A stretch of DNA of 64,000 bases from positions 82,567-146,566 of the forward strand of contig NZ_FXTJ01000012.1 in assembly GCF_900182545.1 (NCBI RefSeq), read 5' to 3'. A program made the position numbers and the translations under genes. The first letter of the stretch is position 1. The number at the start of each line of letters is the position of its first letter. The notes under the pieces were generated by a model. The model did not search any database. It was given only the letters and a program-made list of their open reading frames with translations, and had not been told where the DNA came from. The stretch is from Geodermatophilus aquaeductus. GTDB lineage: Bacteria > Actinomycetota > Actinomycetes > Mycobacteriales > Geodermatophilaceae. Positions 17,101 through 24,347 of the stretch are shown piece after piece.

Positions 17101-17360
17101 AGGCGCTCCTTCAGGTAGCTGAAGTACTCGACGTGCCCGCCCTGGTAGCTGGAGATGGCGACGCCCTGCACGTCCTCCTCGACGGCGGCGCGCACCACCT
17201 CGTCGACGCCGCGGTCGTGGCCGAGGTGCACGACCTCCGCGCCCTGCGACTGCAGCAGCCGCCGCATCACGTTGATCGCGGCGTCGTGGCCGTCGAACAG
17301 GCTCGCCGCCGTGACGAACCGGACGGGGTGGACGGGCACGTGCAGCTCCGCGGACGCCAT
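14124..17360 (-). CDS. icmF: Fused isobutyryl-CoA mutase with G-protein chaperone (IcmF)
   Basis: Adenosylcobalamin-dependent enzyme that interconverts isobutyryl-CoA and n-butyryl-CoA, linking valine and branched-acid breakdown to straight-chain metabolism. The 1078-residue chain shows the IcmF order: B12-binding domain (about 10-140, with DGHDAAINVMRRLL), MeaB-type GTPase (about 190-420, P-loop GTGGSGKSS and NKYERRGAEDA), then the mutase barrel (about 550-1078, with TVRGTVQADILKED and EAGANPISQ). The B12 loop has the family's DGHDAA in place of DxHxxG. The ATG at 17360 is preferred to an upstream TTG because the -10 box TACCGT stands 6 nt before it. A palindrome over the -35 suggests repression by a TetR-type protein not encoded here. 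Confidence 0.95.
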   Translation of the reverse strand: MASAELHVPVHPVRFVTAASLFDGHDAAINVMRRLLQSQGAEVVHLGHDRGVDEVVRAAVEEDVQGVAISSYQGGHVEYFSYLKERLADAGAGHVQVFGGGGGVIVPEEIALLAERGVRVFSPEDGARLGLPGMINELIRSCDVDLSTEGPDVDALLTGDPRALARAVTVLEAGADDALAARVREAAAGRTVPVLGITGTGGSGKSSLTDELLRRLRRDQEDKLRVAVVAIDPTRRRGGGALLGDRIRMNALESGDGAHTFFRSMATRTAGAQVPEHLDDVLAAVKAAGFDLVIVETPGIGQGDAAIVPFSDVSLYVMTPEFGAASQLEKIDMLDLADVVAINKYERRGAEDARRDVARQMVRNREAFGQPWEQMPVFGTSAARFDDDGVTALYQHLLGLLAEKGLPAGAGVLPRVDVRASTGLASVVPASRARYLADVADAVRAHHGVTEEQAAVVRRRQHLTTAAEVLEGAAAEAAREAADAADREVLPEVRALLEEWPARVEQYSGDEFVYTVRGKEIRTPLTRETLSGTKVPRVALPRTTDAGDLLRFLRRENLPGAFPYTAGVFPFKRAGEAPARMFAGEGDAFRTNRRFRVLSAGNEATRLSTAFDSVTLYGRDPQPRPDVYGKVGTSGVSIATLDDMRVLYDGFDLCAPTTSVSMTINGPAPAVLAMFLNTAIEQRLDRFREEEGREPDEAEAEEIRAWVLSTVRGTVQADILKEDQGQNTCIFSTEFALRCMADIQQWFIEHRVRNFYSVSISGYHIAEAGANPISQLAFTLANGFTYVEAYLARGMAIDDFAPNLSFFFSNGMDAEYTVIGRVARRIWAVAMRDRYGAGARSQQLKYHVQTSGRSLHAQEMDFNDIRTTLQALCAIYDNANSLHTNAYDEAVTTPSEHSVRRALAIQMIIDREWGLAGNENPLQGSAVVEELTDLVEEAVLAEFDRIAERGGVLGAMETGYQRGRIQDESMLYEHRKHDGSLPIVGVNTFLDPHRDEAPPRKVELARATEAEKQSQLDRLADFRARHADEAPAALAALQEAATSGGNVFAALMDAVRVCSLGQISEAFFEVGGQYRRNV

Positions 17361-17366
17361 GAGGGC

Positions 17367-17396
17367 ACGGTAGGCCCGATTTAGTAGGACGTCCAA
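17367..17396 (-). promoter_or_regulatory. icmF promoter (leaderless)
   Basis: On the minus strand the -35 TTGGAC (17391-17396) and the -10 TACCGT (17367-17372) are 18 nt apart, and the -10 is 6 nt before the ATG. The -35 lies inside the palindromic operator. Confidence 0.6.
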
Positions 17397-17399
17397 CTA
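17382..17399. promoter_or_regulatory. Palindromic operator upstream of icmF
   Basis: An 18-bp palindrome, TAGTaGGACGTCCaACTA on the plus strand, with one mismatched pair. It is an A/T-rich island in very G+C-rich surroundings, overlaps the -35 and has the size and symmetry of a TetR-family site. Confidence 0.6.
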
Positions 17400-17525
17400 C
17401 TCTCCGGTAGCCCGGGCGTGTCCGCTCTCCGCCGACCGGGACCGGCCGCGCGGGAACCCCTCGCCATATCCGACGCGTGGTGTCAGGGTGCCCGCCGTCC
17501 CCGAACCGAACGGAGCTGTTCCCCC

Positions 17526-18305
17526 ATGGCCTTCCGCAACCTGATGGCGAAGCTCGGCGCCGGCAACGCCACCGTCGACGCCGTCCTCGACTCCCCCACC
17601 ACCACCCCCGGCGGCGCGGTCACCGGCACCGTGCACCTCACCGGCGGGCAGGTGGCGCAGGAGATCAACGAGATCCGGGTGTCCCTGCAGGCCACCGTCG
17701 AGGTCGAGAGCGGCGACAACGAGTGGAAGGAGAACGTGACCTTCGGGACGGCGTCGGTGGCCGGCGCCGGCCGCATCGAGGCCGGCGCGAAGGCGGCGAT
17801 CCCGTTCAGCTTCCCGGTGCCCTGGCAGTGCCCCTTCACCACGCTCGACGGCTGGAACCTCCGCGGCGTGAAGATCGGCCTGCGCACCAAGGTCGACATC
17901 CCCGGCGCGGTCGACCCCGGCGACCTCGACGCGGTCACCGTGCAGCCACTGCCGGTGCAGCGCACCGTCATCTCGGCGCTCACCGGCCTGGGCTTCGCCT
18001 TCCGCGGCGCCGACGTCGAGAAGGGCCGGCTGGCCGGCAGCGACCTGCCCTTCTACCAGGAGGTCGAGTTCGCGCCGCCGTCGTCGCTGCGCGGGCGGGT
18101 CAACGAGCTCGAGGTCACCTTCCTGGCCGGCCCGCACGGCGTGGAGGTCGTGCTCGAGGTCGACCGGCGCGGCGGGCTGCTCAGCGAGGGCCGCGACGTC
18201 GGCGGCCGGCTGCACTTCGGCCACTCCGACACCGACGTCTCCGCGGTGGCCGCGCAGCTCGACGCCGCGGTCCGCTCGCTGGGCGCCCGGCGCGGCTGGC
18301 TCTGA
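17526..18305 (+). CDS. Spo0M-like arrestin-fold protein
   Basis: Protein of 259 aa of the SpoOM/arrestin-like family, which in Bacillus affects sporulation and cell-wall morphology. Visible family features are the start AFRNLMAKLGAGNATVDAVLD, the PGGAVTGTVHLTGG strand pair, and IPFSFPVPWQCPFT in the centre. All-beta, no signal peptide, cytosolic. The organism group does not form Bacillus-type endospores, so the role here is unknown. The stop codon overlaps the proposed CTG start of the Nudix gene. It diverges from icmF. Confidence 0.9.
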   Translation: MAFRNLMAKLGAGNATVDAVLDSPTTTPGGAVTGTVHLTGGQVAQEINEIRVSLQATVEVESGDNEWKENVTFGTASVAGAGRIEAGAKAAIPFSFPVPWQCPFTTLDGWNLRGVKIGLRTKVDIPGAVDPGDLDAVTVQPLPVQRTVISALTGLGFAFRGADVEKGRLAGSDLPFYQEVEFAPPSSLRGRVNELEVTFLAGPHGVEVVLEVDRRGGLLSEGRDVGGRLHFGHSDTDVSAVAAQLDAAVRSLGARRGWL

Positions 18306-18901
18306 CGCTCGACCGGGCGACGGCGGCCGCGCGGCTGCGGGACTTCCCGCGCCACGCGGCCGGCCGGCCCGAGCTGCGCCAGGCCGCCGTCGCGGTCTGC
18401 GTGACCGAGGAGCCGGACGGGCCGGCGCTGCTGGTGACCCGGCGGGCGGCGCGGCTGCGGGCGCACGCCGGGCAGTGGGCGCTGCCCGGCGGCCGGCTCG
18501 ACCAGGGCGAGACCCCGGTGCAGGCGGCGCTGCGCGAGCTGGAGGAGGAGGTCGGCCTCGAGCGCGGCCCGGACGACGTGCTGGGCCTGCTCGACGACTA
18601 CGTGACCCGCTCCGGCTACGTCATGACCCCGGTGGTCGTGTGGGCCGGCGACGCCGGGGAGCTGCGCCCGGCCGAGGCGGAGGTGGCCGCGGTGTACCGG
18701 GTGCCGCTGGACGACCTCGACGTCGACCCGGTGCTGGTGACGATCCCCGAGTCCGACGCGCCGGTCATCCGGCTGCCGCTGCTCGGCGGCTGGGTGCACG
18801 CCCCGACCGCGGCGGTCCTGCACCAGTTCTGCCAGGTCGCCTGCCGCGGGCGGCCCACCCGCGTCGCCCACCTCGAGCAGCCGGTGTTCGCCTGGCGCTA
18901 G
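18302..18901 (+). CDS. Nudix hydrolase, CoA-pyrophosphatase type
   Basis: Nucleoside-diphosphate-linked-moiety hydrolase of about 199 aa. The Nudix box is complete: GGRLDQGETPVQAALRE followed by LEEEVGL. The preceding RRAARLRAHAGQWALPGG matches the CoA-hydrolase (NudL/YeaB) subgroup, which cleaves CoA to phosphopantetheine and 3',5'-ADP. The start is odd: there is no ATG or GTG between the Spo0M stop and the Nudix fold, so a CTG at 18302 that overlaps the Spo0M stop (CTGA) is the best candidate; the true start could be elsewhere. It ends just before a perfect 26-bp palindrome. Confidence 0.85.
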   Translation: MTLDRATAAARLRDFPRHAAGRPELRQAAVAVCVTEEPDGPALLVTRRAARLRAHAGQWALPGGRLDQGETPVQAALRELEEEVGLERGPDDVLGLLDDYVTRSGYVMTPVVVWAGDAGELRPAEAEVAAVYRVPLDDLDVDPVLVTIPESDAPVIRLPLLGGWVHAPTAAVLHQFCQVACRGRPTRVAHLEQPVFAWR

Positions 18902-18912
18902 CGGCCCGGAGA

Positions 18913-18938
18913 CCGTGCATCTCCGCGGAGATGCACGG
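18913..18938. repeat. Perfect 26-bp palindrome between convergent genes
   Basis: CCGTGCATCTCCG is followed directly by its reverse complement, with no loop or mismatch. It lies between the Nudix stop and the convergent membrane-protein stop. It could be a bidirectional terminator or a mobile palindromic element; no second copy was found in the window. Confidence 0.6.
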
Positions 18939-18945
18939 GGCGGAG

Positions 18946-19323
18946 CTAGCGGCGGTGCCAGCGGGCAGCGCCGTAGGCGGCCACGGCGAGCACGATGCCC
19001 GACAGGACGGCACTGCGCGGGCGCACGTCGCCGGTCGCCCGCGAGGTCCACACCGCCGCGGCGTCGAGGCCGGTCAGCAGCAGCGCCACCTCGGTGGTGC
19101 GCCGGGCCTGCGGTGCCGGGGTGACCAGCAGCGCGGCGCCCATGGCGATGTTGCGGGCCGCCCCGAGGCGCACGAGCAGCGGCAGCGCGACGTCGCCCCG
19201 CGCCGCGTCGGGCCGCACACCCAGCGCACCGGCGATCCACCGGGGCGCGAACAGCGCCGTCGTCCCGATCCAGATGGACAGCGTCCCGACCGTCTTGCGG
19301 GTCCCGTCCCAGTCGTTGCTCAC
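18946..19323 (-). CDS. DUF4267-like four-helix membrane protein
   Basis: Hypothetical integral membrane protein of 125 aa with about four hydrophobic helices (TLSIWIGTTALFAP, AARNIAMGAALLV, EVALLLTGLDAAAVW, VLSGIVLAVAAYGAA). The pattern of a conserved RNIAMG motif between helices one and two resembles DUF4267. It is the last gene of a three-gene operon: its GTG start overlaps the preceding stop as GTGA. Function unknown. Confidence 0.75.
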   Translation of the reverse strand: MSNDWDGTRKTVGTLSIWIGTTALFAPRWIAGALGVRPDAARGDVALPLLVRLGAARNIAMGAALLVTPAPQARRTTEVALLLTGLDAAAVWTSRATGDVRPRSAVLSGIVLAVAAYGAARWHRR

Positions 19324-19877
19324 GCGCGGCCCTTGCCCGCGAACTGCCTGGCCGAACCGGCGGTGAGCACCAGCACCACCGCCAGGAACGGCAGCGTCAC
19401 CGCGCTGGCCACGACGTCGCTGACCGTGGCGACCGCGAACCCCCCGGCCGACGGCGCGTCCAGCGGCCCGATCACCTGCCCGAGCCCGAGCGCGGCCACC
19501 GACGCCGGCACGGTCAGCAGCGCCGACACCGCCCCGCCGAGGACCACCCCGGCGAGCACCGCGGCCGGCGAGGTCCGCACCGCCCGCAGCGCCGTCGCCG
19601 TCCCCCGGCCCAGCGCGCCGCCTGGCCGCACCCGGCCGGTGCCGGGCAGCTCGGTGAGCGCGCCGGTCAGCCACAGCTGGGCGACCAGGCCGGTGCCGAA
19701 GCCGACGACGTCGACCAGCAGCGCGTGCCCGAGGCTCGGGTCGCGGTAGACCAGCAGCTGGCGCAGCACGTCGGGGACGGTGTTGACCAGCGTGACCGCG
19801 AGCGAGACGGCGTAGACCCGTCCGGCGTGCCGGCGCAGCAGCGCCAGGCTGTCCCGGACGATGCCGCCGACGGTCAC
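19320..19877 (-). CDS. Multi-pass membrane protein of unknown function
   Basis: Hypothetical protein of 185 aa. It opens with a short cytosolic segment (IVRDSLALLRRHAGRV) and then has about five membrane helices rich in Ala, Val and Leu, separated by short loops. The layout resembles the membrane domain found in bacterial glycerophosphoryl-diesterase-like and DUF975-type proteins, but no motif proves this. It overlaps both neighbours by 4 nt (GTGA at each end), so the methyltransferase, this protein and the DUF4267-like protein are made together. Confidence 0.75.
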   Translation of the reverse strand: MTVGGIVRDSLALLRRHAGRVYAVSLAVTLVNTVPDVLRQLLVYRDPSLGHALLVDVVGFGTGLVAQLWLTGALTELPGTGRVRPGGALGRGTATALRAVRTSPAAVLAGVVLGGAVSALLTVPASVAALGLGQVIGPLDAPSAGGFAVATVSDVVASAVTLPFLAVVLVLTAGSARQFAGKGRA

Positions 19878-20506
19878 GCGCGGGTGGCGACGGCCTGGAT
19901 CCACCGGTCGCCGGCCGCCCGCCGCAGCCGCCCGGCCGGCACCTCGAGGCCGTGCGCCCGCAGCTCGGCGAGCAGCTCGTCGCTGGAGAAGCGGTCGGCC
20001 GGGTGGCGGGAGACCGCGCGCAGCCACGGCGCGTCGACGAACCGGGCGGTCATCTCCGTCAGCGCCAGCTGCCCGCCGGGGCGCAGCACCCGCGCGGCCT
20101 CGGCGACGGCGGCGCGCCAGTCGGCGATGTGGTGCAGCGCGTGGAAGTCGACGACGAGGTCCACGCTCGCGTCGTCGACCGGCAGCGCCGTGGCGTCCCC
20201 GACCCGGAAGGCGGCCCGTTCGCCGAGGTCGGCGCAGGCGATCCGGGCGCGGCCGACCGTGGCCGGGTACAGGTCGAACGCGGTCACCTCGGTGGCGCCG
20301 AACCGCTCGACGGCGACGCGGGCGCCCAGGCCGCGGCGCCCGGTGCCGATCTCGACGGCGCGCTGCCCGCGGGCCCCCAGCCGGCGCAGGATGGCGCCCT
20401 CGACCCGCAGGCCGATCTCGTAGCGGATCCGGGAGTCGACCCACAGGCGGTTGGCGTCGACGTAGGTGGGGGGCACGGCGGTGCTGCCGCGCTGGGAGGG
20501 AGCCAT
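19874..20506 (-). CDS. Class I SAM-dependent methyltransferase
   Basis: Rossmann-fold methyltransferase of 210 aa. Motif I is AVEIGTGRRGLGA (residues about 50-62), the acidic residue after strand two is in FDLYPATV, DATALPVD precedes motif post-II, and LRPGGQLALTEM marks motif III. The substrate domain is short, so a small molecule is likely. It is the first gene of an operon with two membrane proteins, which hints at a membrane-linked substrate such as a lipid or quinone; that is inference only. Confidence 0.88.
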   Translation of the reverse strand: MAPSQRGSTAVPPTYVDANRLWVDSRIRYEIGLRVEGAILRRLGARGQRAVEIGTGRRGLGARVAVERFGATEVTAFDLYPATVGRARIACADLGERAAFRVGDATALPVDDASVDLVVDFHALHHIADWRAAVAEAARVLRPGGQLALTEMTARFVDAPWLRAVSRHPADRFSSDELLAELRAHGLEVPAGRLRRAAGDRWIQAVATRA

Positions 20507-20523
20507 GCCGCGGCGCTACCCAC

Positions 20524-21414
20524 TCAGGCGGCGAGTGCACCGTAGACGTCGCGGGCGTGGTCGAAGACGAGGAAGTGACCCTCGCCGGGGAACCAGTGCG
20601 CCGTGCAGTCCGGGAGCATCGCCGCCAGCACGCGGCCGAGCGCCACCGGCACCTGCCAGTCCTGCGTGCCGTGCCAGACGTCGACGTGCTGGCGCACCTC
20701 GCCCACCGGGAAGCCCCACGGCCGGAACAGCAGCGCCCGGTCCTCGGCGAGTGCCGTGGCGCCCTGGCGCATCCCCTCGGTGAAGGTGCGGGCCATGACC
20801 CGGCGGACCGCGGGGCGGCCGAGCACGCGCCGGTCGGCGGGGTTGAGCCGCAGCTGCAGGTAGCGCGGCAGCAGCTGCGGGCGCACGGTCAGCGGCGCGA
20901 ACACCGGCCGCAGCAGCGCCGTCGTCGTCGGGGAGGTCCGGTGCGCGGCCGCGCGGACCGACGTCGGCAGCCAGGCCGGCCACGGCCACGGGACGTCCGG
21001 CGGCGGGGCGCCGCCGAGGATCCCCACCGCGGTCACCCGGTCGGGCATCGCGTGCGCGCAGGCCAGCGCGTAGGCCGCCCCGCCGGACAGCGACAGGGCG
21101 GCGAAGCGGTCGATGCCCAGGGAGTCGAGCAGCTGGGCGACGTCGCCGGGCCAGTCGGTCACCCGCCGGCCCGGCTGCGGGTCCGAGCGGCCGAAGCCGG
21201 GCCGGTCGGGGACGACCAGCCGCACGCCCCAGCGGCGGTAGGCGGCGGCGTCGTCGACGTGCCGCTCGAAGCGCGAGCTCGGGGAGCCGTGGCAGCCGAG
21301 CACCGGCCGACCGTCGGGGTCCCCCCACTCGGCGTAGGCCAGGGAGCGGCCGTCGCGCAGCTGGAGCCGGCCCTCGCGGGGCCCGTCGGCGGAGTCGGTG
21401 TGCCCGGGGTGCAT
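20524..21414 (-). CDS. Alpha/beta hydrolase
   Basis: Cytosolic serine hydrolase of 296 aa. HGSPSSR forms the oxyanion region, LSLSGG the nucleophile elbow (Ser near residue 110), HGTQDWQVP carries the acid, and GEGHFLV the catalytic His. The cap domain (about 140-215) is large and hydrophobic. Similar proteins are common orphan hydrolases in actinobacteria; no substrate can be given. It lies 17 nt upstream of the methyltransferase operon on the same strand and may be cotranscribed with it. Confidence 0.9.
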   Translation of the reverse strand: MHPGHTDSADGPREGRLQLRDGRSLAYAEWGDPDGRPVLGCHGSPSSRFERHVDDAAAYRRWGVRLVVPDRPGFGRSDPQPGRRVTDWPGDVAQLLDSLGIDRFAALSLSGGAAYALACAHAMPDRVTAVGILGGAPPPDVPWPWPAWLPTSVRAAAHRTSPTTTALLRPVFAPLTVRPQLLPRYLQLRLNPADRRVLGRPAVRRVMARTFTEGMRQGATALAEDRALLFRPWGFPVGEVRQHVDVWHGTQDWQVPVALGRVLAAMLPDCTAHWFPGEGHFLVFDHARDVYGALAA

Positions 21415-21443
21415 GCGCGGGGGCTACCCCGCCCGCCGCCGGC

Positions 21444-22022
21444 TCAGGCGCGGCGGCCGAGCAGGGCGAGGACCCGCGCCTCCCGGGGGGCGTCGGCGGG
21501 CACGTCGACGGCGGGGCGGCAGATGCCGTCCAGGTACAGCGCGTCGCCCCAGCTGCGGGCGCCGGACTCGATGCGGTCGAGCTCGGCGTCGGTGAGGCCG
21601 GCGTCCCGGCCGGTGGCGCGGGCGAGGTCCCAGCGGTGCACGACCATGTCCCAGACGTAGAACTGCGCGAGGGTCTCCCCCACCGTGGTCGGGCCGAAGA
21701 AGCCGTCGTAGGACTCCTCGGCGACGGTGGGGTCGGACACGGCGGCGAGCACCTGCCCGGCGTGCGTCCGCAGCGCGCCGGCCGGGTCGGCGGCGACGTC
21801 GGGCGCGGGGCCGAGGTCCACGCCGCGGCCGGTGAGGAACTCGCGCTGGGTCTCGACCAGGTGGACGACGACGTCGCGGGCGGTCCAGTCCTCGCAGGGC
21901 GTGGCGGCGTCCCAGCCGGCGGCGGGCACGGCGTCGACGACGGCCAGCAGCGGCTCGAGGACGGCGGCGTAGTCGGAGGCGATGGAGGTGGTCCCGGGGA
22001 CCGAGGCGGGGATGGCGGTCAT
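21444..22022 (-). CDS. TIGR03086-type DinB-like metal-binding protein
   Basis: Four-helix DinB/mycothiol-transferase-fold protein of 192 aa. The typical TIGR03086 elements are PCEDWTARDVVVHLVE (first metal His), TVGETLAQFYVWDMVVHRWDLARA (second and third His region) and a C-terminal extension. Members are thought to use mycothiol or metal-assisted chemistry, but most are uncharacterised. It diverges from the AraC regulator over a gap of only 37 bp, which must contain both promoters, so regulation by that protein is plausible. Confidence 0.88.
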   Translation of the reverse strand: MTAIPASVPGTTSIASDYAAVLEPLLAVVDAVPAAGWDAATPCEDWTARDVVVHLVETQREFLTGRGVDLGPAPDVAADPAGALRTHAGQVLAAVSDPTVAEESYDGFFGPTTVGETLAQFYVWDMVVHRWDLARATGRDAGLTDAELDRIESGARSWGDALYLDGICRPAVDVPADAPREARVLALLGRRA

Positions 22023-22028
22023 GACGGC

Positions 22029-22034
22029 AGCGTC
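22029..22034 (-). promoter_or_regulatory. -10 box of a leaderless promoter for the DinB gene
   Basis: On the minus strand GACGCT is 6 nt before the ATG at 22022, within the 37-bp divergent gap shared with the AraC gene. Confidence 0.4.
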
Positions 22035-22059
22035 GGCGATGCGGCAACCTGGCGTCTTG

Positions 22060-22902
22060 ATGGAACCCGACAGCGGCCCCGTGCACCGCCGCGACACGAT
22101 CGGGCGGGCGCACCTGCGCGACCCGCGCGACGCCTCGCACGTCATGTACCGCTACGAGACGACCGGCCCGCTGGCCGCCCTCGTGCAGCGCACCTGGATC
22201 CCGGTGTGGTCGGTGCCGCCGGGGCAGGAGGCCGTCCAGCGGGTGCTGCAGTACCCGGTCTGCCTCCTCGTCGTCACGCCGGACTACGCCCGCTTCTACG
22301 GCGTGGTCTCCGGCCTGTCGACGACGACGCTCGCCGGCGAGGGCTGGGCGGTCGGCGTCATGCTCACCCCCGCGGCCGGCGCGCTCGTGGCGGGCGGGCC
22401 GGTGTCGGCCTACACCGACCGCGCCGTCGACGTCGCCGAGGTCCTGGGCGACGACGGCGCCCGGCTGACCGCCCGCGTGCGCGCGGCGATGGCCGGTGAC
22501 CCGCACTCCCCCGACGCGCACGCGGCCGCGCGGGCGGCCTACGACGACGCGCTGCGGCGGTTCCTGCCCGTCGACGAGGAGGGACTGCTCGTCGACCGGC
22601 TGGTGGCGCTGGTCGAGTCACGGCCGGACCTCACCCGGGTGGACCAGCTGTGCGCGGGGACGGGGCTGTCCGAGCGCGCACTGCAGCGGCTGGCCTCGCG
22701 TCGGCTGGGGCTGTCCCCGAAGTGGCTGGTGCAGCGGCGCCGGCTGCAGGAGGCCGCCGAGCGGCTGCGCGACCGGACGACGACGGCCGCGCGGGTCGCC
22801 GCCGACCTCGGCTACGCCGACCAGCCGCACCTGACCCGCGACTTCGCCCGGGTCACCGGGATGACGCCGGGCGAGTTCGCCGCGCGGTACGGCGGGGGCT
22901 AA
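22060..22902 (+). CDS. AraC-family transcriptional regulator
   Basis: Regulator of 280 aa. The first 170 residues are a ligand-sensing domain of the type that begins HVMYRYETTGPLAALVQRTWIP, and the C-terminal 110 residues hold two helix-turn-helix units: RVDQLCAGTGLSERALQRL and AARVAADLGYADQPHLTRDF followed by RVTGMTPGEF. It diverges from the DinB gene and probably controls it and itself. Its stop codon overlaps that of the convergent PPOX gene by 4 nt (CTAA). Confidence 0.9.
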   Translation: MEPDSGPVHRRDTIGRAHLRDPRDASHVMYRYETTGPLAALVQRTWIPVWSVPPGQEAVQRVLQYPVCLLVVTPDYARFYGVVSGLSTTTLAGEGWAVGVMLTPAAGALVAGGPVSAYTDRAVDVAEVLGDDGARLTARVRAAMAGDPHSPDAHAAARAAYDDALRRFLPVDEEGLLVDRLVALVESRPDLTRVDQLCAGTGLSERALQRLASRRLGLSPKWLVQRRRLQEAAERLRDRTTTAARVAADLGYADQPHLTRDFARVTGMTPGEFAARYGGG

Positions 22903-23312
22903 CCGGCCGTCGTCTGCCGCTCCGGCTCGATCCAGACGGTGACCCGCTCCGTCCTGATGTTCTCGGCCGGGTAGGGCCGGCCGTCGTACTTCTGCGAGAG
23001 CTCGTCGATGTGCGCCCGCGCCTCCGGGCCGGTCGTCGTCTCCGCCACCCGGCCGCGGACCTCCGCGTACCGGTAGGGGTTGCCCTCGTCGCGGATGGCG
23101 AGGGTGACCCGCGGGTCGCGCTCCATGTTCTCGAACTTGCGCCGTCCGGTCTCGGTGTTGACGTAGAGCCGCTGCCCGTCGGTGCCCACCCAGATGTACT
23201 GCGTCTGGATGCGCCCGCTGGGCAGCAGCGTGCTGATCGCCGCGTAGTTCGGGCCCTCCGCCAGCTCGCGGGTGACCGGGTGGAGCTCGGGACCGTCCTG
23301 GGTGTCTGCCAC
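22899..23312 (-). CDS. PPOX-class F420-dependent oxidoreductase
   Basis: Split-barrel flavin/deazaflavin protein of 137 aa. YAAISTLLPSGRIQTQYIWV forms the first strands, then RLYVNTETGRRKFENMERDP, where the Arg/Lys pair contacts the F420 phosphate, and VTLAIRDEGNPYRYAEVRG. These match the TIGR03618-type Rv1155-like group, which binds F420. Start is GTG. It stands alone on the minus strand and converges with the AraC gene. Substrate unknown. Confidence 0.88.
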   Translation of the reverse strand: MADTQDGPELHPVTRELAEGPNYAAISTLLPSGRIQTQYIWVGTDGQRLYVNTETGRRKFENMERDPRVTLAIRDEGNPYRYAEVRGRVAETTTGPEARAHIDELSQKYDGRPYPAENIRTERVTVWIEPERQTTAG

Positions 23313-23522
23313 GGCGCGCCCCTACCCGGCTCCCGGCGCGGACACGCCCGCCGGCGGCCCCGCCGGACCGGGCCGCACGTGTCGGTATCCTGGGCCCCGC
23401 GCGTCACACAGCCGGCGTGCCGCGGGGCTCGACCCCGCCGTCCGAGGGTCCTGCAGCAACCGGGGCCCCGACGTCCTCAGCCGGCCCCCGGGCCGGCCAC
23501 CGCCCGGCTCGGAGTGACCAGC

Positions 23523-24230
23523 GTGAACCCCGCGGACGACCCGCTCCCCGCAGTGCTCCTCGACCTCGGCCTCGTGCCGGTGGACCGTCCGCTGCCCCTG
23601 GTGCTCGAGCAGGTCTCCGAGCTGGCGGTCGAGGTGCTCGGCCGGCAGCCGGCGATGTCGGTGACCGTCGTCGGGGTCGACGGTGGCTCCACCGTGTCCA
23701 CGAACGCGGCCGTGGCCGCCGAGCTCGACGCCGTGCAGTACCGCCTGGGGGACGGCCCGTGCCTCGAGGCGGCCACCACCGGCCACATGGTCGTCGTCGA
23801 GGACTCGGCGGGCGACCCGCGGTGGCCGGACCTCGCCCGGGCGGCCGCTGCGGCGGGCATGCACGGCGTCGTGTCGACGCCCTTCCCCTCGCGGGAGTCC
23901 GTGGTCGGCGGGCTGAACCTCTACCTGCAGCCGCCCCTGGAGGACGACGCGGACCTGCGGGAGCGGGCGGAGCGCTTCTCCCGCCACGCCGTCGTGCCCG
24001 TGGCCAACGCGCTGGTCCACGGGCGGGTGCGGCAGCTGGCCGATCACCTTCAGGTGGCGCTCGAGTCGCGGGCGGTCATCGACCAGGCGAAGGGCATCCT
24101 CATGGAGCGCTTCCGGCTGACGGCCGACCAGGCCTTCGACGCGCTGACCCGGGTGTCGAACCAGACCAACACCAAGGTCCGCGACCTGGCCGCCGGGCTG
24201 ATCCGGACCGGCGAGTTCCCGCCCGGCTGA
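23523..24230 (+). CDS. GAF-ANTAR transcription antitermination regulator
   Basis: RNA-binding response protein of 235 aa. A GAF sensor domain (about 25-165, with LDAVQYRLGDGPCLEA and GVVSTPFPS) is followed by an ANTAR domain (about 172-228: SRAVIDQAKGILMERF, then QAFDALTRVSNQTNTKVRDLA). ANTAR domains bind tandem hexaloop hairpins in leader RNA and block termination. GGAG at 23511 supports the GTG at 23523; another in-frame GTG lies three codons upstream. No receiver domain, so the input is through GAF. A second protein of this type is at 56406. Targets unknown. Confidence 0.92.
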   Translation: MNPADDPLPAVLLDLGLVPVDRPLPLVLEQVSELAVEVLGRQPAMSVTVVGVDGGSTVSTNAAVAAELDAVQYRLGDGPCLEAATTGHMVVVEDSAGDPRWPDLARAAAAAGMHGVVSTPFPSRESVVGGLNLYLQPPLEDDADLRERAERFSRHAVVPVANALVHGRVRQLADHLQVALESRAVIDQAKGILMERFRLTADQAFDALTRVSNQTNTKVRDLAAGLIRTGEFPPG

Positions 24231-24347
24231 CCGGCACGGCCGGGCGGCCGGGGCGCCTCGGGGAGCGGCCGGCGTCCCGTGTTGCGAGTCGCCCCGGTGC
24301 AGCTCACGGTGGTGCGACCGCCGTCCCCTCCTCGCCCTGGAGCAGCC

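Noticed and set aside
14283..17384. 1033-codon plus-strand frame across icmF
   Set aside because: It is the antisense shadow of IcmF, with His/Val/Gly repeats and no recognisable motif.
23313..23522. Riboswitch before the 23523 ANTAR gene
   Set aside because: The 210-nt gap has several G+C-rich hairpins but no conserved aptamer core that I recognise.
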